Of a stretch of 6,046 nt of DNA, positions 1 through 5,863 are shown one piece after another. The position numbers and the translations under genes were made by a program. This DNA is from Parabacteroides sp. (GTDB lineage Bacteria; Bacteroidota; Bacteroidia; Bacteroidales; Tannerellaceae): the NCBI GenBank assembly GCA_020026285.1, contig JAHHQS010000201.1, positions 1 through 6,046 of the forward strand. Reading direction: 5' to 3'. Each line of letters opens with the position of its first letter. Position 1 is the stretch's first letter. The notes beneath the pieces were generated by a model. It searched no databases. It was not told the DNA's origin and worked only from the letters and a program-made list of their open reading frames with translations.

Positions 1-21
1 ATAAGTCCATTTATTTATACC

Positions 22-56
22 TCCCCGGTGTCCGTGACGGCTGTCGGGGATTTTTT
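22..56 (+). terminator. Rho-independent terminator for an off-window rightward gene
   Basis: TCCCCG (22-27) pairs with CGGGGA (45-50). An inner CCG/CGG stem (32-34 with 38-40) and several G-T wobbles extend the hairpin. It is followed at once by TTTTTT (51-56), the classic layout for termination of + strand transcription, so a gene probably reads into the window from the left. The T-run overlaps the last codon of the leftward S4-domain gene, whose stop is at 55-57. Read on the - strand, the same hairpin follows that stop directly but has only a weak U-rich tail. It may therefore act in both directions, though less well leftward. Confidence 0.75.
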
Positions 57-480
57 ATTCATTATCTTCTTCGAAATCGAAATCAAAATCGAAGTCATCC
101 ATAAATTCGGGAGTAGTAAATTCCTCAATGCTCCGGCGATCTTTTTTAGTTGGACGTCCGGTACCTCGTGCCCGATCAATAAAACCGCTGATTTTACTCA
201 TCTCCAGAAGTTCGTATTGATCAGGGGTTGTTACATTTTCCATCATTTCAGATACAAGTTTTGCACCCACCCGTTTTTCAATGGCTTGCAGGACTTTAAA
301 GGAATATGTTATCGGAGGTTTTTTCACTTGGATTACGTCTCCGGGTTTTATCATACGAGCTGCTTTTACAAACGACCCATTGATGCTGATTCGTCCTTTC
401 TTGCAGGCTTCTGCAGCGATTGTGCGAGTTTTGAAGATGCGGACTGCCCACATCCATTTATCTATTCTTGCTTCAGGCAT
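55..480 (-). CDS. hslR: S4-domain RNA-binding protein, Hsp15/HslR (RqcP-like) family
   Basis: The 141-aa protein begins with an S4 RNA-binding domain (about residues 4-52: RIDKWMWAVRIFKTRT, then KKGRISING and the IKPGDVI turn). A basic segment, RGTGRPTKKDRR (105-116), resembles the C-terminal part of E. coli Hsp15 (133 aa). Known members bind free 50S subunits carrying a stranded peptidyl-tRNA: Hsp15 helps recycle them, and the Firmicute relative RqcP (YabO) supports alanine tailing with RqcH. The last ~14 residues are an unusual acidic-aromatic tail with four Asp-Phe repeats (DFDFDFDF, 129-136) ending in EEDNE, encoded by a hexamer-like tract around 72-98. The ATG at 480 is in frame with the S4 core. 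The gene lies 26 bases downstream of pth on the same strand and is probably cotranscribed. The family call is firm; whether it acts as Hsp15 or RqcP is inferred. Confidence 0.9.
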   Translation of the reverse strand: MPEARIDKWMWAVRIFKTRTIAAEACKKGRISINGSFVKAARMIKPGDVIQVKKPPITYSFKVLQAIEKRVGAKLVSEMMENVTTPDQYELLEMSKISGFIDRARGTGRPTKKDRRSIEEFTTPEFMDDFDFDFDFEEDNE

Positions 481-506
481 TTGATTATGAATTGAAAAAT
501 GAATAA

Positions 507-1070
507 TTATTTTTTGTTGAACTGATTCATCGTGATGTCGATACCTGCCAAACAGAAGCTTTTGGCGATTTCTCCGGCTGTTTCCAAACGTTCATCCATT
601 GTTTTCCAGTCTTCGTCCGTGAAATGCCCCAATACAAAGTCTATTTGTCCGCCTCTTAGAAAATCATTACCGATACCAAATCTCAAGCGCGCATAGTTTT
701 GGGTGCCCAAGATAGTTGCGATGTGTTTTAATCCGTTATGACCGGCATCACTGCCTTTGCTTTTCAGGCGTAAGGTACCAAAGGGAAGTGCTAAGTCATC
801 TACAATGATTAATACGTTTTCTAATGGAATGTTTTCTTTTTGCATCCAATAACGTACGGCGTTGCCGCTTAGATTCATGAATGTCGAGGGTTTTAACAAG
901 ATCATTTGTCTTCCTTTGACAGATAGGGTAGTGGTAAAGCCATAACGACCATCTGTGAATGATAGGTTGTTTGCTCTGGCTAAAGCATCCAATACCATAA
1001 AACCTATATTATGGCGGGTTTCATGATATTCCGGACCAATATTGCCTAACCCGACAATTAAGTATTTCAT
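507..1070 (-). CDS. pth: Peptidyl-tRNA hydrolase
   Basis: Pth cleaves the ester bond of peptidyl-tRNAs that drop off ribosomes, returning free tRNA in the cytoplasm. At 187 aa it has the usual family length (~190). The N-terminal signature [19 protein letters not shown] (6-24) supplies Asn10 and the catalytic His20. FMNLSGNAV (64-72) supplies Asn66, and VDDLALPFG (90-98) supplies Asp91, matching E. coli Asp93. [12 protein letters not shown] (106-117) supplies Asn112, matching E. coli Asn114. In the first motif Ile11 replaces the Pro common in other phyla (GLGNPG). The ATG at 1070 places the motif at the standard distance from the N-terminus. No clear Shine-Dalgarno sequence precedes it. The gene follows rplY on the same strand across a 106-base gap containing a large inverted repeat, and precedes the S4-domain gene. 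Confidence 0.97.
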   Translation of the reverse strand: MKYLIVGLGNIGPEYHETRHNIGFMVLDALARANNLSFTDGRYGFTTTLSVKGRQMILLKPSTFMNLSGNAVRYWMQKENIPLENVLIIVDDLALPFGTLRLKSKGSDAGHNGLKHIATILGTQNYARLRFGIGNDFLRGGQIDFVLGHFTDEDWKTMDERLETAGEIAKSFCLAGIDITMNQFNKK

Positions 1071-1099
1071 ATCTTTTCAATCTGTTTGTTTTAAATAAG

Positions 1100-1143
1100 A
1101 ACGCAGATTAACACAGATCGTAAAATCTGCATTAATCTGCGTT
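1100..1143. repeat. Long inverted repeat between rplY and pth
   Basis: AACGCAGATTAA (1100-1111) is perfectly complementary to TTAATCTGCGTT (1132-1143). Inside it CAGAT (1114-1118) pairs with ATCTG (1125-1129), leaving a 6-base loop and a 2x2 internal bulge. The result is a strong hairpin on either strand. No good T-run follows on either side, so it does not look like an intrinsic terminator. CAGATTAACACAGAT also reads as a short direct repeat. From memory, sequences of the form GCAGATTAACACAGATT recur between genes in Bacteroides; if so, this is one copy of a dispersed REP-like family. It could also shape mRNA stability between rplY and pth. Confidence 0.75.
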
Positions 1144-1176
1144 TGAATGATATCTTTGTTAAAGGGATAACCGATA

Positions 1177-1767
1177 TTATTTTCCGGCTGCAGCAGCTGC
1201 ACCTCTTGCTGCACGAGTCAACTTAACAGCACATACAACAGCTTCTTTTGCATTCAGCAATTCTAAACCTTCATAGCTTAGTTCGCCAACTTTTACTGTC
1301 TTACCGAGACCCAGGTGAGATACATTAATAGTCAGTTTCTCCGGAATGATATTATACAAAGCTTTCACTTTCAGTTTACGCATCTGCAATGCCAATTTAC
1401 CACCGGCTTTCACACCTTCAGCAAGACCTTCAAGCTGTACAGGTACTTCCATTACAATAGGTTTAGCTTCGTCAATCTGATAGAAGTCTACGTGCAGGAT
1501 AGTATCTTTTACCGGGTGGAATTGGATATCTTTCAGAATGGCATTTACTTTTTTGCCATCAATAACCAAATCAACTACATAAATATGCGGAGTGTAAACC
1601 AAATTACGAAGTCCTTCGTTGGTCACTGTGAAGTGAACTACTTCTTCACCACCGTAAAGTACGCAAGGTACACCACCGTTGTTACGAATTTCTTTCAAAG
1701 CTCTTGCCTGTTCAGAAGAGCGTTCTGCAATTGTTCTTGCAGTTCCTTTTACTTCAATTGATCTCAT
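1177..1767 (-). CDS. rplY: 50S ribosomal protein L25 (long TL5/Ctc form)
   Basis: L25 binds 5S rRNA in the central protuberance of the 50S subunit. The 196-aa length fits the two-domain TL5/Ctc type rather than the ~94-aa E. coli form. The N-terminal 5S-binding domain covers about residues 1-96, with VPCVLYGG (33-40) and IQFHPVKDTILHVDF (81-95). The C-terminal beta domain covers about 100-183, with VPVQLEGLAEGVKAGG (108-123) and EKLTINVSHLGLG (143-155). A short Ala-rich tail (186-196) ends the protein. The ATG at 1767 fits the N-terminal strand IEVKGTAR. It has its own promoter (1865-1895) and a ~90-base leader with tandem repeats. The ctc-pth order is also found in Bacillus subtilis, where the two genes are adjacent, which supports a functional link. 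Confidence 0.96.
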   Translation of the reverse strand: MRSIEVKGTARTIAERSSEQARALKEIRNNGGVPCVLYGGEEVVHFTVTNEGLRNLVYTPHIYVVDLVIDGKKVNAILKDIQFHPVKDTILHVDFYQIDEAKPIVMEVPVQLEGLAEGVKAGGKLALQMRKLKVKALYNIIPEKLTINVSHLGLGKTVKVGELSYEGLELLNAKEAVVCAVKLTRAARGAAAAAGK

Positions 1768-1823
1768 TTCTTGAAATTTTTTGTGTTACTCTAAATTAAG
1801 TTATTTTGCTTGCTTAATTCACC

Positions 1824-1852
1824 ATCACACGATGTGGTTATCACACGATGTG
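1824..1852. repeat. Tandem 13-bp repeat with dyad symmetry in the rplY leader
   Basis: ATCACACGATGTG occurs twice without mismatch, at 1824-1836 and 1840-1852, separated by GTT, giving a 16-base period. Each copy contains the imperfect palindrome CACA-CGA-TGTG. The pair lies downstream of the predicted rplY start site, so it is in the 5' untranslated RNA, about 57-85 bases before the start codon. In RNA each copy could form a small hairpin, or the first CACA could pair with the second UGUG. Possible roles are a protein operator or an RNA element for L25 feedback; the sequence does not decide between them. Confidence 0.8.
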
Positions 1853-1864
1853 CAAAAAGCGGTG

Positions 1865-1895
1865 CAAAATTACACTTTCTTTCTGAAATATCAAA
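1865..1895 (-). promoter_or_regulatory. Bacteroides-type promoter of the rplY-pth-hslR unit
   Basis: Read on the - strand, TTTG (1895-1892) is followed after exactly 19 bases by TAATTTTG (1872-1865). This matches the Bacteroides primary sigma consensus TTTG-N19-21-TAnnTTTG at every defined position. Transcription should begin near 1858, giving an untranslated leader of about 90 bases before the rplY start at 1767. It lies just past the stop codon of the upstream PUR-type gene. Confidence 0.85.
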
Positions 1896-1911
1896 GAATT
1901 GATGCCTTTAA

Positions 1912-2298
1912 TTATTCAAAATCAATGTCAATTTTGATTTCGCTATCCAAAACTGTAGTCTCCGGTTCACTTTCAGGTTCGACTTTTTCCTCCGATTCGG
2001 AATCTTCTGTATATTCTTGATTCTGATTGATGAAGTTGATAGCTTGTTCGAGTCCGGCCATGAATTTACCAAAATCCTCTTTATACAAGAAAATTTTGTG
2101 CTTTTCAAAGCTTACTTGAGAGTCATCTCCTTCGCCCATCACAACTTTCTTGCTTTCGGTAATGGCAAGAAACATTTCATCTTTGCGGTTCTTTTTAACG
2201 TCCAGGTAATATATACGTTTACCGGCCTTTATTGATTTTGAGAATACGATCTCTTTATCATTCATGTCTGTTCCTATTTTCTTTTTAAAATCTTCCAT
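1912..2298 (-). CDS. DUF3276 / PUR-alpha-type nucleic-acid-binding protein
   Basis: The 128-aa protein has a single conserved domain at about residues 14-92 (NDKEIVFSKSIKAGKRIYYL, then DVKKNRKDEMFLAITESKK and FEKHKIFLYKEDFGKFM). This is typical of the Bacteroidota DUF3276 family, which has a PUR-alpha-like fold; PUR-domain proteins bind single-stranded DNA and RNA, as does the spirochaete relative BpuR. An acidic linker rich in Glu and Ser (about 95-119) follows, and the protein ends in the alternating motif IKIDIDFE. An in-frame TTG at 2328 would add ten residues, but it lies inside the predicted promoter (2326-2356). The ATG at 2298 is therefore chosen; a later ATG (residue 12) is also possible. 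The gene is divergent from nusB. Family assignment is confident, but the specific target is unknown. Confidence 0.88.
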   Translation of the reverse strand: MEDFKKKIGTDMNDKEIVFSKSIKAGKRIYYLDVKKNRKDEMFLAITESKKVVMGEGDDSQVSFEKHKIFLYKEDFGKFMAGLEQAINFINQNQEYTEDSESEEKVEPESEPETTVLDSEIKIDIDFE

Positions 2299-2325
2299 AT
2301 TGTTAGGTCTGTTTATAATTGGCTT

Positions 2326-2356
2326 CAAAATTGGATATTTTTTTTAAACTGTCAAA
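2326..2356 (-). promoter_or_regulatory. Predicted promoter of the PUR-type gene
   Basis: On the - strand TTTG (2356-2353) precedes CAATTTTG (2333-2326) by exactly 19 bases. The downstream box differs from TAnnTTTG only in its first base. The expected start site is near 2320, leaving a leader of about 20 bases before the ATG at 2298. This placement argues against the upstream TTG start at 2328. Confidence 0.65.
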
Positions 2357-2402
2357 AGAAAAAGGAAAGAGAATGAAATACTGCATTAAAAAATGTGATT
2401 TA

Positions 2403-2435
2403 TTTGTGTAAACTCATTAAAAATGTCTACTTTTG
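2403..2435 (+). promoter_or_regulatory. Bacteroides-type promoter of nusB and its downstream run
   Basis: TTTG (2403-2406) is followed after 21 bases by TACTTTTG (2428-2435), a full match to the TAnnTTTG box at an accepted spacing. Transcription should start near 2442, about 25 bases before the nusB ATG at 2467. The 46 bases between this promoter and the divergent one at 2326-2356 hold no gene. Confidence 0.82.
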
Positions 2436-2466
2436 CAATTCGTTAATAACAGTATTAATTAAGATT

Positions 2467-3393
2467 ATGATTAACAGAGTTCTTATTCGTCTAAAGATCA
2501 TACAGATAGTGTATGCTTACTATCAAAACGGCAGCAAAAATTTAGACTCAGCGGAGAAAGAGTTGTTCTTTAGCCTCTCAAAGGCTTATGATCTGTACAA
2601 CTATTTGCTGATGCTTATGATTGCTTTGACGGAATATGCACAAAAACGCATCGACACAGCGAAAGCTAAACTAGCGCCGACTAAAGAAGAGTTGTATCCT
2701 AACATGAAGTTTGTGGAAAATAAATTTGTTGCACAACTCGAAGTGAATAAACAATTGAGCGAATTTATAGCTAATCAGAAAAGGACCTGGGCTAATGATC
2801 AGGACTTCATTAAAGAATTATACGAAAAGATTATTGCATCCGATATATACAAGGAGTATATGGCTTCTTCTGACAAATCTTATGAAGCAGATCGTGAATT
2901 ATGGAGAAAACTCTATAAAACTTTCGTTTTTAATAATGATTCGTTAGATCAGGTGTTGGAAGATCAGAGTTTATATTGGAATGATGATAAGGAGATTGTC
3001 GATACATTTGTATTGAAGACCATTAAGCGTTTTGAAGAAAAACAGGGAGCTAACCAACCATTGTTACCCGAGTTCAAAGATGACGAAGACCAGGAGTTTG
3101 CACGCCGTTTGTTCCGTCGGGCCATTTTAAATGCCGACTATTACCGGCACTTGATCAGTGAAAATACAAAGAACTGGGATTTGGATCGTGTAGCTTTCAT
3201 GGATGTAATTATTATGCAATGTGCATTAGCAGAAATTCTTAGTTTTCCGAACATTCCGGTCAGCGTTTCGTTAAATGAGTATGTAGAGATTGCTAAACTC
3301 TATAGTACAGTGAAAAGCGGTAGCTTTATCAATGGTACATTGGACGGAATAGTTAATCAATTAAAAAAAGAAGGTAAGTTGACAAAAAACTAA
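2467..3393 (+). CDS. nusB: Transcription antitermination factor NusB, long Bacteroidota form
   Basis: NusB pairs with NusE (S10) on boxA RNA to promote antitermination, mainly on rRNA operons. The 308-aa protein is over twice the size of E. coli NusB (139 aa). The first ~22 residues (INRVLIRLKIIQIVYAYYQ) match the opening NusB helix. The diagnostic C-terminal core covers about 209-300, with WDLDRVAFMDVIIMQCALAE (237-256), FPNIPVSVSLNEYVEIAKLY (260-279) and GSFINGTLDGIVNQL (285-299). Between them is a largely helical, charged stretch of about 150 residues not found in the E. coli protein. A GTG at 2395 in the same frame would add 24 residues but lies upstream of the promoter at 2403-2435, so the ATG at 2467 is used. 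It is first in a rightward run and divergent from the PUR-type gene. Confidence 0.92.
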   Translation: MINRVLIRLKIIQIVYAYYQNGSKNLDSAEKELFFSLSKAYDLYNYLLMLMIALTEYAQKRIDTAKAKLAPTKEELYPNMKFVENKFVAQLEVNKQLSEFIANQKRTWANDQDFIKELYEKIIASDIYKEYMASSDKSYEADRELWRKLYKTFVFNNDSLDQVLEDQSLYWNDDKEIVDTFVLKTIKRFEEKQGANQPLLPEFKDDEDQEFARRLFRRAILNADYYRHLISENTKNWDLDRVAFMDVIIMQCALAEILSFPNIPVSVSLNEYVEIAKLYSTVKSGSFINGTLDGIVNQLKKEGKLTKN

Positions 3394-3401
3394 TACCTTT
3401 G
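3394..3401 (+). promoter_or_regulatory. Possible internal promoter box ahead of yajC
   Basis: TACCTTTG fits the TAnnTTTG box exactly and starts on the base after the nusB stop codon, about 39 bases before the yajC ATG. No TTTG is found 19-21 bases upstream, and the nearest TTG (3379-3381) is too close. It could give yajC-ybbR-coaE a start site separate from nusB, but it is supported by one element only. Confidence 0.45.
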
Positions 3402-3439
3402 TCTAAATAGATTAAAAAACTAATAAAACTGATTATTTT

Positions 3440-3766
3440 ATGAACCTATTAACTGTATTTTTTCAAGCTCCTGCTGCTGGCCCTGACGGTAGTTTGATGT
3501 GGATCATGCTGATAGCAATGTTTGTTATCATGTATTTCTTCATGATTCGTCCGCAGAACAAGAAGCAGAAAGAGATCGCTAATTTCCGCAAATCTCTCCA
3601 GGTTAACCAGAATGTGATTACTGCTGGTGGCATTCATGGTGTGATTAAGGAAATCAATGATGATTACATTGTTCTTGAAATCGCTTCTAATGTAAAAATT
3701 AAGATAGATAAGAACTCTATTTTTGCAGATGCTTCTGCTGCCAACAGTCAGTCTGCTACGAAATAA
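3440..3766 (+). CDS. yajC: Preprotein translocase accessory subunit YajC
   Basis: YajC is a small inner-membrane partner of the SecDF part of the Sec translocon. The 108-aa length is normal for the family (~85-115). One membrane helix (about 18-36, SLMWIMLIAMFVIMYFF) is followed by the hallmark RPQNKKQKE (37-45) and a small cytoplasmic domain with VITAGGIHGVIKEI (59-72) and VLEIASNVKIKID (78-90). The tail is Ala/Ser-rich. It sits 46 bases after nusB and 23 bases before the YbbR-domain gene on the same strand. No secD or secF is visible in the window. Confidence 0.95.
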   Translation: MNLLTVFFQAPAAGPDGSLMWIMLIAMFVIMYFFMIRPQNKKQKEIANFRKSLQVNQNVITAGGIHGVIKEINDDYIVLEIASNVKIKIDKNSIFADASAANSQSATK

Positions 3767-3789
3767 GGAACTAAAAATAAATAAAGCCT

Positions 3790-4803
3790 ATGTTCGAACG
3801 TAGGAACATAAAGTATATTTATTTAAAATTATCAAGAAAGATTAAGGACTTTCTGCTTAGTGATAAGAGCAGAGAGTTCTTAATTTTTTTATTTTTCTTT
3901 TTTATTGCAGGCGGATTTTGGTTGCTTCAAACGTTAAACAATGATTATGAAGCAGAATTTTCTATTCCTGTCCGTTTGAAAGGAGTGCCCAATCATGTGG
4001 TTTTAACTTCTGAACCTCCTTCTGAACTCCGCATTAAAGTAAAAGATAAAGGAACGGTGTTGCTGAACTATATGTTGGGTAAAAGCTTTTTTCCCGTTAA
4101 TATCGATTTTTCCGAGTCGAAAGTACCTGATAATCATGTGAAGATTTATGCGTCGGAACTTGAGAAAAAAATAGCAGGACAACTTAATGTATCGACCCGT
4201 TTGCTGTCTGTAAAGCCTGATACTCTGGAGTATATCTATTCTACCGGAAAGTCTAAACTAGTGCCTGTCAAATTGGAAGGTAAAGTCGTTGCAGGGCGCC
4301 AATATTATATTTCCGATACGATCTATTCTCCGGATTCTGTTTTGGTATATGCCCCTGTGGCTATATTGGATACAATAACGGCAGCTTATACGCAAAAAGT
4401 TAATTTTGAAAATGTAATGGATACATTGAAGCAGCGAATAGCGCTTGCCGGAGTAAAGGGGGCCAAATTTGTTCCCGGGGCTATTGATTTGACTTTACCC
4501 GTGGATATATATACGGAGAAAACAGTTGAAGTCTTATTACGTGGTATCAATTTTCCTGCAGATAAGGTATTGAGGGCATTTCCATCTAAAGTTCAGGTTA
4601 CGTTTCAAGTTGGATTAAGTCGTTTTCGCGAAGTTAACGCAAGTGACTTTGTTGTGAATGTTTCTTATGAAGAACTTTTGAAATTGGGTACTGATAAATA
4701 TACTGTAAAATTGAAATCTCTTCCACGTGGAGTAAGTCATGTGCGAATCCATCCGGAACAGGTTGATTTTTTGATAGAACAACTCTCTTCTGATGGCAAT
4801 TAA
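3790..4803 (+). CDS. YbbR-domain (CdaR-like) membrane-anchored protein
   Basis: The 337-aa protein has a basic, cytoplasmic N-terminus and one membrane helix at about 29-47 ([19 protein letters not shown]). A long extracytoplasmic region follows, built from roughly three repeats of YbbR type at about 53-150, 155-240 and 243-332. Recurring features are an IPV/VPV strand leading to a Gly-rich turn (IPVRLKGVP 59-67, VPVKLEGKV 158-166, VEVLLRGIN 246-254) and [15 protein letters not shown] strands. In Firmicutes YbbR (CdaR) modulates the diadenylate cyclase CdaA, but no cyclase gene is next to it here, so that role should not be assumed. It begins 23 bases after yajC and its end overlaps coaE by 11 bases, indicating one transcript. 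The helix is encoded by a T-rich tract (about 3880-3905). Confidence 0.85.
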   Translation: MFERRNIKYIYLKLSRKIKDFLLSDKSREFLIFLFFFFIAGGFWLLQTLNNDYEAEFSIPVRLKGVPNHVVLTSEPPSELRIKVKDKGTVLLNYMLGKSFFPVNIDFSESKVPDNHVKIYASELEKKIAGQLNVSTRLLSVKPDTLEYIYSTGKSKLVPVKLEGKVVAGRQYYISDTIYSPDSVLVYAPVAILDTITAAYTQKVNFENVMDTLKQRIALAGVKGAKFVPGAIDLTLPVDIYTEKTVEVLLRGINFPADKVLRAFPSKVQVTFQVGLSRFREVNASDFVVNVSYEELLKLGTDKYTVKLKSLPRGVSHVRIHPEQVDFLIEQLSSDGN

Positions 4804-5410
4804 AATTGGAATAACCGGCGGAATCGGTAGTGGTAAAAGTGTCGTTTCACATTTACTTGAAGTGATGGGAGTTCCTGTCTATATCTCGGATGAAGAGTCA
4901 AAGAAAGTAGTGGCCACTGATCCTGTTATTCGTAAAGAGTTGTGTGATTTAGTAGGAGAGGAGGTTTTTTCTGGCGGCAAATTAAATAAGACTTTACTGG
5001 CCACATATCTTTTCGCTTCTTCGACGCATGCTTCTCAGGTTAATGGAATCATACATCCGAGGGTTAAGGAGCATTTCAGGCAATGGAGTTCACACAAAGA
5101 GTGTCTGGATATAATAGGTATGGAATCGGCAATTCTGATAGAATCGGGCTTTGCGGATGAAGTTGATTGTATAGTGATGGTCTACGCGCCTTTGGAACTC
5201 AGGGTAGAACGTGCGGTGCGGCGTGACAATGCTTCATGCGAGCAGATTATGCAGCGTATCCGGAGCCAAATGAGTGATGAAGAAAAATGTGAGAGGGCTT
5301 CTTTCGTCATAATAAACGATGGTGAAAAGCCGTTGATACCACAGATTTTAGAGCTAATTGCTTTTCTATATCAAAAGATTCATTACCTTTGCTCCGCAAA
5401 AAATAACTAA
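4793..5410 (+). CDS. coaE: Dephospho-CoA kinase
   Basis: CoaE phosphorylates the 3'-hydroxyl of the ribose of dephospho-CoA with ATP, the last step of coenzyme A synthesis, in the cytoplasm. The 205-aa length matches the family (~200). The P-loop GGIGSGKS (9-16) contains Lys15. ISDEESKK (31-38) supplies Asp33 at the conserved acidic site. [13 protein letters not shown] (83-95) is the CoA-binding helix. [11 protein letters not shown] (110-120) replaces the usual P-L-L-F-E segment, and the lid has ERAVRRDN (139-146). ASFVIINDG (169-177) is the conserved A-D-x-V-I-x-N-x-G-like end segment. The ATG at 4793 lies inside the end of the ybbR reading frame, suggesting coupled translation. The last ~9 codons contain a promoter-like box for the next gene. 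Confidence 0.95.
   Translation: MAIKIGITGGIGSGKSVVSHLLEVMGVPVYISDEESKKVVATDPVIRKELCDLVGEEVFSGGKLNKTLLATYLFASSTHASQVNGIIHPRVKEHFRQWSSHKECLDIIGMESAILIESGFADEVDCIVMVYAPLELRVERAVRRDNASCEQIMQRIRSQMSDEEKCERASFVIINDGEKPLIPQILELIAFLYQKIHYLCSAKNN
5384..5391 (+). promoter_or_regulatory. Possible promoter box for the DUF5606 gene, inside the end of coaE
   Basis: TACCTTTG fits TAnnTTTG exactly and is followed by GC, as is common in Bacteroides promoters. It lies within the final codons of coaE, 37 bases before the ATG at 5428. The upstream element is poor: the nearest match is ATTG (5357-5360) at a spacing of 23. It would allow the last gene to be transcribed on its own. Confidence 0.5.
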
Positions 5411-5427
5411 TATAAAAGTAATATACT

Positions 5428-5844
5428 ATGTTAAAGACTATTTTGTCTATCTCCGGCAAACCGGGGTTGTATAAGCTTATTTCGCAGGGTAAAAATATGT
5501 TGATTGTAGAAACAATTGATGCAGCTAAGAAACGTTTCCCTGCTTATGGTAACGAAAAAATTATCTCTCTGGCAGATATAGCAATGTACACAAACGATTC
5601 AGAAGTGCCTTTACGTGACGTGTTGCGTTCAATAAAAGAAAAAGAAAATGCAGCTATCGCTTCTATAGATGTGAAGAAAGCTACTTCTGAGCAATTACGT
5701 GAATATTTGGCTGAGGTTTTGCCTGACTTTGATCGTGACAGAGTATATACCAATGATATCAAGAAATTGATTTTGTGGTATAATATCTTAGTCTCTAACG
5801 GAATTACAGACTTTGGTGAAGAGACTGCCGTTGAAGCAGAATAA
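5428..5844 (+). CDS. DUF5606-type small cytoplasmic protein of unknown function
   Basis: The 138-aa protein is recognised as a Bacteroidota-restricted family carrying an N-terminal DUF5606 domain (about 1-47: LKTILSISGKPGLYKLISQ, then MLIVETID and GNEKIISLADI) and a helical C-terminal part (about 48-122, ending IKKLILWYNILVSNGI). No membrane helix, signal peptide or catalytic motif is visible. The N-terminal half suggests a small beta-rich fold, and the last residues are acidic (EETAVEAE). It follows coaE by 17 bases on the same strand but probably also has its own promoter (5384-5391). It is the last gene before a strong terminator. The function is unknown, and the domain name is from recognition rather than a search. 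Confidence 0.85.
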   Translation: MLKTILSISGKPGLYKLISQGKNMLIVETIDAAKKRFPAYGNEKIISLADIAMYTNDSEVPLRDVLRSIKEKENAAIASIDVKKATSEQLREYLAEVLPDFDRDRVYTNDIKKLILWYNILVSNGITDFGEETAVEAE

Positions 5845-5863
5845 ATCTACCACACTTTTAGTT

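Noticed and set aside
72..98. Hexamer-like repeat (GAAATC/GATTTC) as a CRISPR or satellite array
   Set aside because: It is a short in-frame tract encoding the Asp-Phe tail of the S4 protein, without spacers or repeat units of CRISPR length.
28..495. 155-codon rightward open frame opposite the S4-domain gene
   Set aside because: It lies antisense to a clearly conserved gene, its Cys/Phe/His-rich product resembles no family, and the terminator T-run falls inside it.
1151..1158. TATCTTTG on the + strand just past the end of rplY, which could drive antisense RNA
   Set aside because: No TTTG lies 19-21 bases upstream, the box is short enough to occur by chance in AT-rich DNA, and no gene follows on that strand.
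1315..1761. 148-codon rightward open frame opposite rplY
   Set aside because: It is a shadow of L25 coding sequence; the Phe/Tyr/Asn-rich product has no recognisable domain.
1908..2108. 66-codon leftward open frame overlapping the PUR-type gene in another frame
   Set aside because: It is out of frame with a well-supported conserved protein and has no homology signal.
1781..2235. Rightward open frames of 79 and 72 codons across the rplY promoter and the PUR-type gene
   Set aside because: The first runs through a consensus promoter and repeat and then antisense to the PUR-type gene; the second is wholly antisense to it. Neither has a promoter or protein-like composition.
2395..2466. 24-residue N-terminal extension of NusB from GTG 2395
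   Set aside because: The codon is upstream of the predicted promoter and transcript start, and the added residues do not belong to the NusB family pattern.
3790..4803. YbbR-domain protein as part of a cyclic-di-AMP (CdaA-CdaR) operon
   Set aside because: No diadenylate cyclase gene is adjacent; the neighbours are yajC and coaE.
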